From NCBI RefSeq assembly GCF_000622005.1, contig NZ_JHWV01000013.1:1-64000 (forward strand): a stretch of 64,000 bases of DNA, read 5' to 3'. Under the pieces are notes generated by a model, which had not been told where the DNA came from, made no database searches, and saw only the letters and a program-made list of their open reading frames with translations. The number at the start of each line of letters is the position of its first letter. Position 1 is the first letter of the stretch. The position numbers and the translations under genes were made by a program. Positions 15,831-24,246 of the stretch are shown here, piece after piece. The stretch comes from Anaerovibrio sp. RM50 (GTDB taxonomy: Bacteria; Bacillota; Negativicutes; Selenomonadales; Selenomonadaceae).

Positions 15831-16766
15831 TTGAAAAGAATTATTGGAAGACTGATGCAGATGCTGGGCACTCTGATAGGTGTCAGCTTTTTGACATTTT
15901 GTTTGACATGGCTGGCCCCCGGGGACCCTGTTTCCATGCTGCTGGAGACAGCAGATACCGTAGTATCGGCTGAGCTGGTGGAACAGACCCGCCATGATTT
16001 AGGCTTGGATCAGCCTTTTTTGGTGCAGTATGTTAATTGGGCCGGTGGTGTGCTACATGGAGATATGGGCATGTCCTATTCAGCGAAAAAGCCAGTGGTG
16101 GATAAGCTGCTGGAGGGATTTGCCGGGACCCTGCTGTTGGCTGTAGTCACGATTATATTTGTGCTTATTATATCCTTGCCACTTGGTATATGGTCGGCAG
16201 TAAAGCGTAATAAGCTGCCTGACTATATCGTCAGAGGTCTTTCCTTTATTGGGGTGTCCATGCCTAGCTTTTGGATAGGCTTGCTGCTGCTTTATTTCTT
16301 TGGATTAAAGCTACGCTTGTTCCCAATTGCTCAGTCTGAAGTAACAGCAGCGGGAATTGTCCTGCCTGCTCTTACCCTGGCGATTTATATGTCTTCAAAA
16401 TACATGCGTCAGGTACGTACCGTAATCTTAGAGGAGTTAAATCATGATTATGTGGTAGGGGCCAGAGCACGAGGCCTTTCAGAAACCACAATTTTATGGA
16501 AGCATGTGCTGCCAAATGCAATTTTACCTCTAATTACTCTGTTGGGCATGTCCATTGGATGGCTTTTAGGTGGTGTGGCCGTTATTGAGATGGTCTTCTC
16601 CTGGCCAGGAATTGGAAATATGGCAGTGCGGGCTATTTCCATGCGTGATTATCCTCTGATTGAAGGCTTTGTACTATGGATTGCCATTGTTTATATGGTG
16701 ATAAATTTATTGGTAGATATGTCATATTCATGGCTTGATCCTCGACTCAAAAAGGAGGCAAGATAA
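15831..16766 (+). CDS. ABC transporter permease, nickel/peptide type (NikB/OppB-like)
   Basis: A 311-residue inner-membrane permease of the DppB/NikB class: N-terminal helix (TLIGVSFLTFCLTWLAPGDP), a five-helix core and the EAA-type loop around VVGARARGLSETTILWKHVLPN. TTG 15831 is chosen as start because AAGGAGAGG at 15815-15823 is seven bases away; the frame is open upstream to 15696 but that part overlaps the riboswitch terminator. It forms the heterodimeric channel with the next gene. It is controlled by the cobalamin riboswitch, which suggests cobalt or a corrinoid as cargo; the family alone would fit nickel or peptides. Confidence 0.9.
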   Translation: MKRIIGRLMQMLGTLIGVSFLTFCLTWLAPGDPVSMLLETADTVVSAELVEQTRHDLGLDQPFLVQYVNWAGGVLHGDMGMSYSAKKPVVDKLLEGFAGTLLLAVVTIIFVLIISLPLGIWSAVKRNKLPDYIVRGLSFIGVSMPSFWIGLLLLYFFGLKLRLFPIAQSEVTAAGIVLPALTLAIYMSSKYMRQVRTVILEELNHDYVVGARARGLSETTILWKHVLPNAILPLITLLGMSIGWLLGGVAVIEMVFSWPGIGNMAVRAISMRDYPLIEGFVLWIAIVYMVINLLVDMSYSWLDPRLKKEAR

Positions 16767-17665
16767 TGGCTCATACTAAGACTTTTTCCCATGGACATGG
16801 GGTTAGTAATGTCAATATGGACATTAATATGGATGTTGATAGTAATTTAATGTCCCGAATTAAAGCCAATAAACAGTTTTCGATATATTCTGCCTTGGTA
16901 GTATTGATTATATTGGTAGCTATTTTTGCACCTTGGCTTGCTCCTCAGGACCCACTGGTGGGGGAAATGAAGAATGCGTTGCAGACGCCTTCCGCTGAGC
17001 ATCTGTTGGGAACCGATAAGATGGGCCGTGATACCCTATCCAGAATTATTTGTGGTACCCAAACCTCATTATTTATGACTATCTGTTTGGTGGTGCTGGT
17101 AGCTGTTGTAGGTACCTTTGTGGGAACCATGGCTGGCTACTTCGGCGGCAAGATTGAAATGGTGCTCATGCGGTTTACTGACATGATGCTGTCCTTCCCA
17201 GGTATCGTTTTGGCCATTGCTATAGCCGGTATCATGGGTGGAAGTGTTATTAATACAATATTGGCTCTGTGCGTGGTAAGCTGGGCTAAATATGCCCGAT
17301 TGGTGCGCAGCTTGGTATTGAAAATCCGCAATCAGGATTTTATTACTGCTGCTCAGCTGTGTGGTACCAGTACCAAGATGATAATTTGGCAGCATATTTT
17401 GCCTAATACATTGCCAATGGTAGTTATTACCGCTGCCATGGATATTGGTACCATGATGATGGAAATAGCCGGACTTTCATTCCTGGGCTTTGGTGCTCAG
17501 CCACCAACTCCTGAGTGGGGCCTGATGCTCAATGAAGGTCGCCAGTATATCCAGACAGCCCCTTGGCTCATGGTGTATCCTGGTATGGCTATATTTATTG
17601 TGGTAGCCATCTTTAATCTTTGGGGAGATAGTTTGCGGGATATTTTAGATCCACGTCAGACTTGA
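16766..17665 (+). CDS. ABC transporter permease, nickel/peptide type (NikC/OppC-like)
   Basis: A 299-residue DppC/NikC-class permease. After a cytoplasmic N-terminus comes the first helix (about 35-55), the family motif HLLGTDKMGRDTLSRIICG, and the EAA loop around CGTSTKMIIWQHILPNTLP. The start overlaps the upstream stop by one base (TAATG) with AAAGGAGG at 16751-16758. The N-terminus is unusual: it holds HTKTFSHGHG followed by a repetitive Asn/Met/Asp stretch, which could bind a metal on the cytoplasmic side. Confidence 0.9.
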   Translation: MAHTKTFSHGHGVSNVNMDINMDVDSNLMSRIKANKQFSIYSALVVLIILVAIFAPWLAPQDPLVGEMKNALQTPSAEHLLGTDKMGRDTLSRIICGTQTSLFMTICLVVLVAVVGTFVGTMAGYFGGKIEMVLMRFTDMMLSFPGIVLAIAIAGIMGGSVINTILALCVVSWAKYARLVRSLVLKIRNQDFITAAQLCGTSTKMIIWQHILPNTLPMVVITAAMDIGTMMMEIAGLSFLGFGAQPPTPEWGLMLNEGRQYIQTAPWLMVYPGMAIFIVVAIFNLWGDSLRDILDPRQT

Positions 17666-17704
17666 TTCATATTATGTTATATGAAAATGGAAAGGATGAA
17701 AAAA

Positions 17705-19294
17705 ATGAATTTTTTCAGGACAAAGAAAATCTGGAAAGCCATCAGTGTGGGATTGTGTACTGCTATGGCTGCAGTAGTAATCGCTGGTTGCGGTGGTTCT
17801 GCCGGTAGTGATGCCGTTAATAAGGGCGTTTTGAAGGTTGGTGTAACCAACTTTGCTGATACCCTGGAGCCAACTGAGAACTTCTTTGGTTGGGTTGTTA
17901 TGCGTTATGGCTTAGGTGAGTGTCTCGCCAAGTTTGATGAAAAGATGAATGTTCAGCCTTGGTTGGCTGAGGAGTGGAAGGTTAGTGACGATAAGCTGAC
18001 CTGGACCTTTAAAATTCGTGATGGTGTAAAGTTCTCCAATGGCAATCCTTTGACAGCTGAGGCTGTAAAGGCTTCCATCGAGCGTGCATTTGCCAAGAAT
18101 AGCCGTGCCGCTACCTTCTTTAAGTATACTTCCATTAAGGCAGAAGGTCAGAACCTTATTATTACCACTGATAAGCCAACCCCTAATATGGCTGGCTTTC
18201 TGGCTGATCCTTTGTTTATCATTGTTGATACAACTGCAGAGAGCAGCCGTAATTTCTCCAAGGAGGGTCCAATCTGCACCGGTCCATATATGGTTGAATC
18301 CTTCGTAAAGGAAAAATCCGTAATGAAGAAGAACCCTAATTATTGGGGCGGCGAGGTTCCATTTGATACCGTTGAGATTCCATCCATTGATGATCCTAAC
18401 ACCCGTGCTATGGCTCTCCAGTCTGGTGACGTGGATATGGCTGTAAATATTGCAGCTGGTGATATGGATTCATTCCGTGGTAATAGCAGCTTTACAATTG
18501 ATGAGATTTCTTCCCTGCGTACCGTTTTGGCCCGTCTGAACCAGAAGGGTATTTTGAAGGATCCTAAGGTTCGTGCTGCTTTGATTTGTGGCTGCGATCG
18601 TGAAACCTATAATAAGGTATTGTTAAAGGGTACCTTCCTCCCAGGTAAGGCACCAGTACCACCATCCATGGATTATGGCTTTGATCAGTTAAAGGATCCT
18701 AATGCTTATAATCCTGAACGTGCAGCAAAGCTTCTGGATGAAGCAGGCTGGAAGGACACCAATGGTGATGGTATCCGTGACAAGGATGGCCAGCCACTTA
18801 AGCTTGATTTCGTAGTATATAACAGTCGTGCAGAGCTGCCTCTTTATGCTGAGGCTGTACAGGCTGATCTGAAGAAGCTGGGCTTTGATATTAACATTAA
18901 GAGCGTTGACTACAATCTTGTTGATCAGATGGGTATCAAGGGTGAGTATGACCTGCTTATTTCCAACATCACTACTGCCAACACCGGTGATCCGGAAATT
19001 TATCTCACCTGGTATTGGAAGTCCAACTTTAACGGGGAGAATCCTCAGAATGGTTCCGGCTACAGCAATCCTGCTCTTGATGCCAAGTTCAATGCTTTGT
19101 CTGTAGAGTTTGATAAGCAGAAGCGTCGTCAGCTCATCATTGAGATTCAGCAGATGATCATGGATGATGGTGCAGCTCTGTTCCTGGGTTACCCTCAGAC
19201 CAACATTATCTTTAACAATGCGTTGTCTGGTGTAAAGATGTTCCCTTCCGATTATTATTGGATTACCAGTCTGATTAAGCCAGCATCCAAGTAA
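17705..19294 (+). CDS. Periplasmic substrate-binding lipoprotein, SBP family 5
   Basis: A 529-residue family 5 solute-binding protein (NikA/OppA/DppA fold). The signal peptide ends in a lipobox, VVIAGC-GGS, so it is lipid-anchored. Conserved family segments are EEWKVSDDKLTWTFKIRDGV and GPYMVESF. The start was placed at ATG 17705 with AAAGGA nine bases upstream; in-frame ATGs at 17681 and 17696 are possible. Binding-site residues for nickel chelates cannot be assigned by eye, so cobalt, corrinoid, nickel or peptide all remain possible; riboswitch control favours the first two. Confidence 0.9.
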   Translation: MNFFRTKKIWKAISVGLCTAMAAVVIAGCGGSAGSDAVNKGVLKVGVTNFADTLEPTENFFGWVVMRYGLGECLAKFDEKMNVQPWLAEEWKVSDDKLTWTFKIRDGVKFSNGNPLTAEAVKASIERAFAKNSRAATFFKYTSIKAEGQNLIITTDKPTPNMAGFLADPLFIIVDTTAESSRNFSKEGPICTGPYMVESFVKEKSVMKKNPNYWGGEVPFDTVEIPSIDDPNTRAMALQSGDVDMAVNIAAGDMDSFRGNSSFTIDEISSLRTVLARLNQKGILKDPKVRAALICGCDRETYNKVLLKGTFLPGKAPVPPSMDYGFDQLKDPNAYNPERAAKLLDEAGWKDTNGDGIRDKDGQPLKLDFVVYNSRAELPLYAEAVQADLKKLGFDINIKSVDYNLVDQMGIKGEYDLLISNITTANTGDPEIYLTWYWKSNFNGENPQNGSGYSNPALDAKFNALSVEFDKQKRRQLIIEIQQMIMDDGAALFLGYPQTNIIFNNALSGVKMFPSDYYWITSLIKPASK

Positions 19295-19304
19295 GGAGCA
19301 ATCC

Positions 19305-20093
19305 ATGTTACTAGAAATAAATGACCTGGATATCACCTATGGAGACAATACTCCGACAGTAGAAAATGTAAAATTATCTTTAAATGAAGGTGAAATTCTG
19401 ACTATTGTTGGTGAATCCGGCAGCGGTAAAACAACAGTTATCCGTTCAATCCTGGGGCTGCTATCTGGAGATGGACATGTGAGCAAGGGAACCCTCAGCT
19501 TTAAGGGAAGGGATTTAAAGGACCTTTCCCTTAAGGAGTGGCGTGAACTGCGAGGCAAGGATATTTCCATGATTTTCCAGGATTCAGGCAATATGCTGAA
19601 CCCCGTTCAAACTATAGGTCATCAGTTTAGAGAGTATATTCAGCTTCATAGTGATATGAGCGATTCGGAAGCAGATGCCAAGGCCGTTGAGATACTTAAG
19701 CGGATGCATCTTCCCAATGCTGAAAATATACTTTCCTCCTATGCCTTCGAGCTATCTGGTGGTATGCGCCAGAGGGTAGGTATTGCCATGGCAATAACCT
19801 TTCATCCCCAGCTTTTGCTGGCGGATGAGCCTACCTCGGCTCTTGATGTAACCACCCAGGCCCAGATAGTAAAGGAACTGATGCAGGTGGTAAAGGAGTC
19901 TGGCACTGCTATGATTATGGTGACCCATAATCTCGGTGTGGCATCCTATATGTCGGACAAGCTTATGGTTATGGCCGGCGGCCGGGTGCTGGAATACGGC
20001 AACGCCAAGGATATACTTACAAATCCTCAGAGCAACTATACGAAAACTTTGCTGGCTTCAGTGCCAACGATTGGAGGCAAGCGTTATGTCTGA
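19305..20093 (+). CDS. ABC transporter ATPase (NikD/OppD-like)
   Basis: A 262-residue ATPase with Walker A GESGSGKTT, signature LSGGMRQRVGIAMA and Walker B LLLADEPTSALD followed by the H-loop VTHN. TAAGGAG at 19292-19298, which includes the upstream stop, precedes ATG 19305. It lacks the C-terminal iron-sulfur extension of long OppD proteins, so it resembles NikD in length. Confidence 0.93.
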   Translation: MLLEINDLDITYGDNTPTVENVKLSLNEGEILTIVGESGSGKTTVIRSILGLLSGDGHVSKGTLSFKGRDLKDLSLKEWRELRGKDISMIFQDSGNMLNPVQTIGHQFREYIQLHSDMSDSEADAKAVEILKRMHLPNAENILSSYAFELSGGMRQRVGIAMAITFHPQLLLADEPTSALDVTTQAQIVKELMQVVKESGTAMIMVTHNLGVASYMSDKLMVMAGGRVLEYGNAKDILTNPQSNYTKTLLASVPTIGGKRYV

Positions 20094-20874
20094 GCAGAAT
20101 AATACTAATGATTGTCTCATGAGCATTGAACATATTACCAAGGAGTTCAAGCTGTCTGATGGTAATGTACTGCGGGCCTGCAATGATATCTGTATTGATA
20201 TTCCAAAGGGGAAAACAACAGCTATTGTAGGCGAGTCAGGGTGTGGAAAGTCCACGCTGGTTAAGACAATCATGGGCATCCATGAACCTACTTCCGGTCG
20301 TGTAATGTTCCATGGCCAGGATATTACTAAACTTAGCAATAAGGAAAAACGCCAGAATTATCGTCATATTCAAATGGTTTTTCAGGATCCGGCTACGGCC
20401 TTTAATCCGAAAATGAAGGTAAAGGACCTTATATGTGAACCCCTCAGAAGCTTTGGCATTATCAGTAAGGGGGAAGTGGAGGAACGGGCTAAGGAGCTGT
20501 TACGTCAGGTGGATTTGCCTGTGGAGTTTGTAAACCGTTATCCACATAGTATGAGTGGTGGTCAGCGTCAGCGTGTGGCCATAGCCCGTGCATTGGCTTT
20601 GGAGCCTGAAGTAATTGTTTGTGACGAGGCCACAAGTGCCTTGGATGTTTCTGTTCAGGACAGCATCATTAAGCTACTGGTAAAATTACAGCAGGAAAAG
20701 GGGATTACCTATATTTTCATCTGCCATGATTTGGCCCTGGTTAGTCTGTTTAGCCATAAGGTAGTAGTTATGCAAAAGGGAACAGTAATGGAGCAGTTGG
20801 ACGGCGATAAATTGGCGGAGTCCACTCATCCATATACCCGGGATTTGCTGAATGCTGTTTTCTCTGTTCACTGA
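20086..20874 (+). CDS. ABC transporter ATPase (NikE/OppF-like)
   Basis: A 262-residue partner ATPase: Walker A GESGCGKST, signature MSGGQRQRVAIARA, Walker B VIVCDEATSALD, H-loop ICHD. It starts inside the previous gene, with an eight-base overlap and GGAGG at 20072-20076. An OppF-like shape is seen in the region HIQMVFQDPATAFNPKMKV. With the previous four genes it completes a full importer. Confidence 0.93.
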   Translation: MSEQNNTNDCLMSIEHITKEFKLSDGNVLRACNDICIDIPKGKTTAIVGESGCGKSTLVKTIMGIHEPTSGRVMFHGQDITKLSNKEKRQNYRHIQMVFQDPATAFNPKMKVKDLICEPLRSFGIISKGEVEERAKELLRQVDLPVEFVNRYPHSMSGGQRQRVAIARALALEPEVIVCDEATSALDVSVQDSIIKLLVKLQQEKGITYIFICHDLALVSLFSHKVVVMQKGTVMEQLDGDKLAESTHPYTRDLLNAVFSVH

Positions 20875-20912
20875 TTCCAATAAGCTAGTATAGGATTTTC
20901 AGCGAGTTTTAT

Positions 20913-22268
20913 ATGCTTCAAAGATATTTTTCATCCTCAATGGATCGTAAATACCTTAAAATATCACTGCCGGCGGCTATGGAGGGGGTATTTATGATAC
21001 TCCTGAGCAACGTGGACCTGATTATGGTTGGCGTGCTGGGAGCATCAGCCATTGCCGCTGTCAGTATATTTACTCAGCCCCGAATGATGCTGCTTACTGT
21101 GGCCAGATCACTGGCTGCGGCAGTTACTTTACTGACGGCAGAATATTTTGGTGGCGGAAGATTGCTGCGGGCAGGGCGTGTATTACGCCAGTCCCTGTTT
21201 TTAGGGGCTGTTATTATGTTGGTGTTTCACATAATATTTTTTGCCTATCTTCCCCAGCTGTTGCTGTGGATGGGGGCAGAGCAGCATTATCTTCAGTTGG
21301 CCCTTGATTATGCCTGGATAGCTTTGGGGGCAGTTTATCTTACCTCCATTACCGCCATTCTGCAGGCAATTCAGCTGGGGTTTGGCGAAACCTCCATTGT
21401 TCTGAAAACAAATCTTCAGGGTAATGTAATTAATGTTATTGTAAATGCCCTGCTGATTTTTGGTTTGGGCCCTTTCCCTGCCATGGGAGTAAAGGGAGCG
21501 GCCATCGGAACTGTGGTGGGGACGGTATATACCTTAAGCTATACTGTCTGGAAGCTTTGGAAGGCGGGAATATTGAAAGCTGGCGGGTTTATGCCCGACA
21601 GAATATATTTCCGCTATTTTCTGCCCTTGTTTGGCAGTGTTTTTTCCGAGCAGGGCTTTGAACGTATTGGTATGGTAATTTATACCCGTATGGTGGCAGA
21701 GCTAGGAATGATTCCTTACGCTATCCATGCAATCTGTATGAACTTCTGCGATTTTTATTATTGCTTTGCGGGAGGACTGGGGAAAGGCAGTACAGTTATG
21801 GCGGCCCATGCCAAGGGACGAAAGGATATGGCTGAATGGAAAAGCTCCCTTGCTGTAAGCATTAAATGGAGTACACTTTTTTCTGTGGTATCCTTTGGGC
21901 TCACAGCATTTTTCCGGGAGGAAATATTCTCTCTTTATACGGCAGATGTGAGCTTGCTTCCTCTGGGAAGCGTTATAATGTTTATAGTGGCCCTGGTGAG
22001 TTTTCCTGAAGCCCAGCAGATGGTTTGTGCCGGGATTCTTCGGGGCAGCGGCAAATCCGCCCATGTGGCCATATATTCTTTTGCCAGTATTACTGTGATG
22101 CGGCCTATAATCACGGCTTTTTTTCTGTATTATTTGGATTTGGGCCTGATAGGAGCCTGGATAGCCCTGGCTTTGGATCAGTCTATGCGGGCGGCCTGTG
22201 CCAGCGTCCTGTTATGGCGATTGCAGAAAACTGAAAAATGGTCACTGAAACCAGTTGAGGAAACATAA
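20913..22268 (+). CDS. MATE family efflux transporter
   Basis: A 451-residue, 12-helix MATE protein of the NorM/DinF group, which exports cationic compounds using a sodium or proton gradient. Typical segments are LPAAMEGVFMILLSNVDLIMVG at the N-terminus (read in two parts) and the mirrored second half from about residue 235. It begins 38 bases after the ABC ATPase with no terminator between, and the operon terminator follows it, so it is probably under the same cobalamin riboswitch. Its ribosome-binding site is weak. Confidence 0.88.
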   Translation: MLQRYFSSSMDRKYLKISLPAAMEGVFMILLSNVDLIMVGVLGASAIAAVSIFTQPRMMLLTVARSLAAAVTLLTAEYFGGGRLLRAGRVLRQSLFLGAVIMLVFHIIFFAYLPQLLLWMGAEQHYLQLALDYAWIALGAVYLTSITAILQAIQLGFGETSIVLKTNLQGNVINVIVNALLIFGLGPFPAMGVKGAAIGTVVGTVYTLSYTVWKLWKAGILKAGGFMPDRIYFRYFLPLFGSVFSEQGFERIGMVIYTRMVAELGMIPYAIHAICMNFCDFYYCFAGGLGKGSTVMAAHAKGRKDMAEWKSSLAVSIKWSTLFSVVSFGLTAFFREEIFSLYTADVSLLPLGSVIMFIVALVSFPEAQQMVCAGILRGSGKSAHVAIYSFASITVMRPIITAFFLYYLDLGLIGAWIALALDQSMRAACASVLLWRLQKTEKWSLKPVEET

Positions 22269-22273
22269 AATTG

Positions 22274-22297
22274 GGACTGCTTCGGCAGTCCTTTTTT
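22274..22297 (+). terminator. Terminator of the transporter operon
   Basis: GGACTGC-TTCG-GCAGTCC with a stable TTCG loop, followed by six T. Confidence 0.95.
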
Positions 22298-22326
22298 GTA
22301 GGACAAAATACCATTTTTACTTTTGC

Positions 22327-22472
22327 TTATAACGAGCTTTAAGATGTCCCCTTCCTCTTTAGGTGGGGGAAAACAAACTACAACAGCTGGTGAGAATATC
22401 TCCCAGCTCGTTGAAACGCTAATTGGAAGATTTTTCTTCTAAAGAAGAAAAATTTGAACAATGGCGTTATAA
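22327..22472. ncRNA. Structured non-coding element upstream of cstA
   Basis: This 324-base gap between genes has no supported coding frame, but 22327-22472 is densely self-complementary. The ends TTATAACG and CGTTATAA are inverted repeats. AACGAGCT (22331-22338) pairs with AGCTCGTT (22405-22412) around CCCCTTCCT/AGGTGGGG and an AGCTGG/CCCAGCT stem. AACGC.AATTG (22415-22425) pairs with CAATGGCGTT (22459-22468) around an A/T-rich hairpin. It could be a small RNA, a cis-element or a non-autonomous mobile element. Confidence 0.5.
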
Positions 22473-22520
22473 AAATTGTTACAAATTTTCAAAAAAATAT
22501 TTAAATATTCTGAATTTTGT

Positions 22521-22560
22521 GTAATAATTAACCTGTGCCTGCAAATAAATAATTAGCAGG
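22521..22560 (+). promoter_or_regulatory. cstA promoter region and start-site palindrome
   Basis: A -10-like GTAATAAT at about 22521-22528 is followed by the inverted repeat CCTGC (22538-22542) / GCAGG (22556-22560) with an A/T-rich centre, placed where transcription would begin. It could be an operator or a 5' stabilising hairpin. Confidence 0.35.
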
Positions 22561-22592
22561 TAAAAAGTAATCGGGAAAGAGGGGGAGAGTAT

Positions 22593-24032
22593 ATGGTTAC
22601 TTTTTTGTGCGCGTTGGCGGCACTGATTTTGGGTTATGTCATTTATGGCAAGATTGTGGACAATATTTTTGGCCCAACTGATAACCCTACACCGGCAACG
22701 ATTCACAATGATGGGGTGGATTATATTCCGCTGCCAACCTGGAAGGTATTCATGATTCAGCTGTTGAATATTGCCGGCCTTGGCCCAATATTTGGTGCTC
22801 TTGGTGGTGCGCTTTGGGGACCTTCCGTTTATTTTTGGATAGTATTAGGTACTATCTTTGCAGGTGGTGTTCACGATTATCTGTCAGGAATGATCTCCTT
22901 GCGTGAGGATGGCAAGAGCATTTCCGAGGTAGTAGGACATCACATGGGAGGCACGATGCTGTTTATTATGCGCGTGTTCTCCGTAGTTCTTCTGGTATTG
23001 GTTGGTACTGTATTTATGACAGGACCAGCTGGCCTTTTGGCAAAGTTGACAGGAGTTGCAGTAACTATTGTATTGCCATGTGTACTGCTGTATTATTTCC
23101 TGGCAACCCTGCTGCCAATTGATGCCTTGATTGCCCGTTTCTATCCGCTGTTTGGTGCCTGCCTTATTATTATGGCATTGGGCATTATGGCTGGTATGCT
23201 CATGGGCGTAGGTGGTCACACCATGCCGGAGATGCAGCTGGCAAATCTGCACCCACAGGGTGATGCAATGCCTATCTGGCCATTGATGTTCATCACTGTA
23301 GCATGTGGTGCTATTTCCGGTTTCCATTCTACCCAGTCACCAATCATGTCCCGCTGTCTTACCACTGAGCGCCTTGGCCGTCCTGTATTCTATGGAGCCA
23401 TGGTCTCTGAGGGTATCATTGCCCTTATTTGGGCAGCAGCAGGTGTAACCTTCTATGACAGCACTGGCGGTTTGGCCGCTGCCATGAAGGCTGGCGGTGC
23501 TGGTACCGTAGTATATGATATTTGCGTTGGCTTTATGGGCGGCGATGGCAGTATGACCGGTTACATCGGTGCAACCCTTGCTATGCTTGGTGTAATTGCA
23601 TGTCCTATTACCTCCGGTGATACAGCATTCCGCAGTGCCCGTCTTACCCTGGCTGACTGGTTTGGGGTTTCCCAGTCCAAGGCTGTTAAGCGTCTGATGT
23701 TTGCAGTTCCGCTTCTGGCAGTGGGCGGTATTTTGTCCCAGATGAACTTTGATATTATCTGGAGATATTTCTCCTGGACCAACCAGACCTTGGCCATGAT
23801 TGTTCTGTGGACTGGTGCTACCTATTTGTTCAGAACCAAGAAGGGCAGCAAGGCATGGCTCATGGCAGCCATACCAGCCACCTTTATGTCAGCTGTAACA
23901 TGTACCTACATTCTTCAGGCCAAGGAAGGTCTGCAGCTTGGTACTGAAATAAGCTATCCTGTTGGTATTGCCTTTGCTGTTGTATGTGTCATTCTGTTTA
24001 CCACAAAGGTTCTTCGCAGCAATGAGCAATGA
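22593..24032 (+). CDS. cstA: CstA-family carbon starvation / pyruvate transporter
   Basis: A 479-residue polytopic membrane protein of the CstA family. Members take up pyruvate or peptides during carbon limitation. Family signatures include GPIFGALGGALWGPSVYFWI, GGVHDYLSGMISLREDG and SGFHSTQSPIMSRCL. It is the short form found in many anaerobes (E. coli CstA is about 700 residues). The ATG at 22593 follows a GGGGGAGAG ribosome-binding site. It is monocistronic. Confidence 0.9.
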   Translation: MVTFLCALAALILGYVIYGKIVDNIFGPTDNPTPATIHNDGVDYIPLPTWKVFMIQLLNIAGLGPIFGALGGALWGPSVYFWIVLGTIFAGGVHDYLSGMISLREDGKSISEVVGHHMGGTMLFIMRVFSVVLLVLVGTVFMTGPAGLLAKLTGVAVTIVLPCVLLYYFLATLLPIDALIARFYPLFGACLIIMALGIMAGMLMGVGGHTMPEMQLANLHPQGDAMPIWPLMFITVACGAISGFHSTQSPIMSRCLTTERLGRPVFYGAMVSEGIIALIWAAAGVTFYDSTGGLAAAMKAGGAGTVVYDICVGFMGGDGSMTGYIGATLAMLGVIACPITSGDTAFRSARLTLADWFGVSQSKAVKRLMFAVPLLAVGGILSQMNFDIIWRYFSWTNQTLAMIVLWTGATYLFRTKKGSKAWLMAAIPATFMSAVTCTYILQAKEGLQLGTEISYPVGIAFAVVCVILFTTKVLRSNEQ

Positions 24033-24052
24033 TAATTGAATGCTAATGATGA

Positions 24053-24083
24053 AGGAGTCAGCAATATGCTGGCTCCTTTTTTC
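24053..24083 (+). terminator. Terminator after cstA
   Basis: AGGAGTCAGC-AATA-TGCTGGCTCCT followed by TTTTTT. Confidence 0.92.
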
Positions 24084-24169
24084 TTCAAGGGAATCGGCCT
24101 GGGCACCCCAGTCCATTTTTTTGTAGGCTTCGATTTTTATACTTCATGGAAAAAACTTATCAAATGATG

Positions 24170-24175
24170 TATAAT
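24170..24175 (+). promoter_or_regulatory. Probable -10 box of the GTPase operon
   Basis: TATAAT 71 bases before the first start codon; no strong -35 box. No clear metalloregulator palindrome was found around it. Confidence 0.4.
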
Positions 24176-24246
24176 ATTACAGGTTGTTTTTGCGGTGACG
24201 CAAAGACTTCCTTTAGTTTTTCCTGATGTAATGGAGGTTTTACAGA

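Noticed and set aside
22340-22372. CCCCTTCCTCTTTAGGTGGGGG considered as a third copy of the interspersed repeat
   Set aside because: It lacks the GACCTCAT and GGAAGGCTT blocks; the resemblance is limited to a C/G-rich hairpin.
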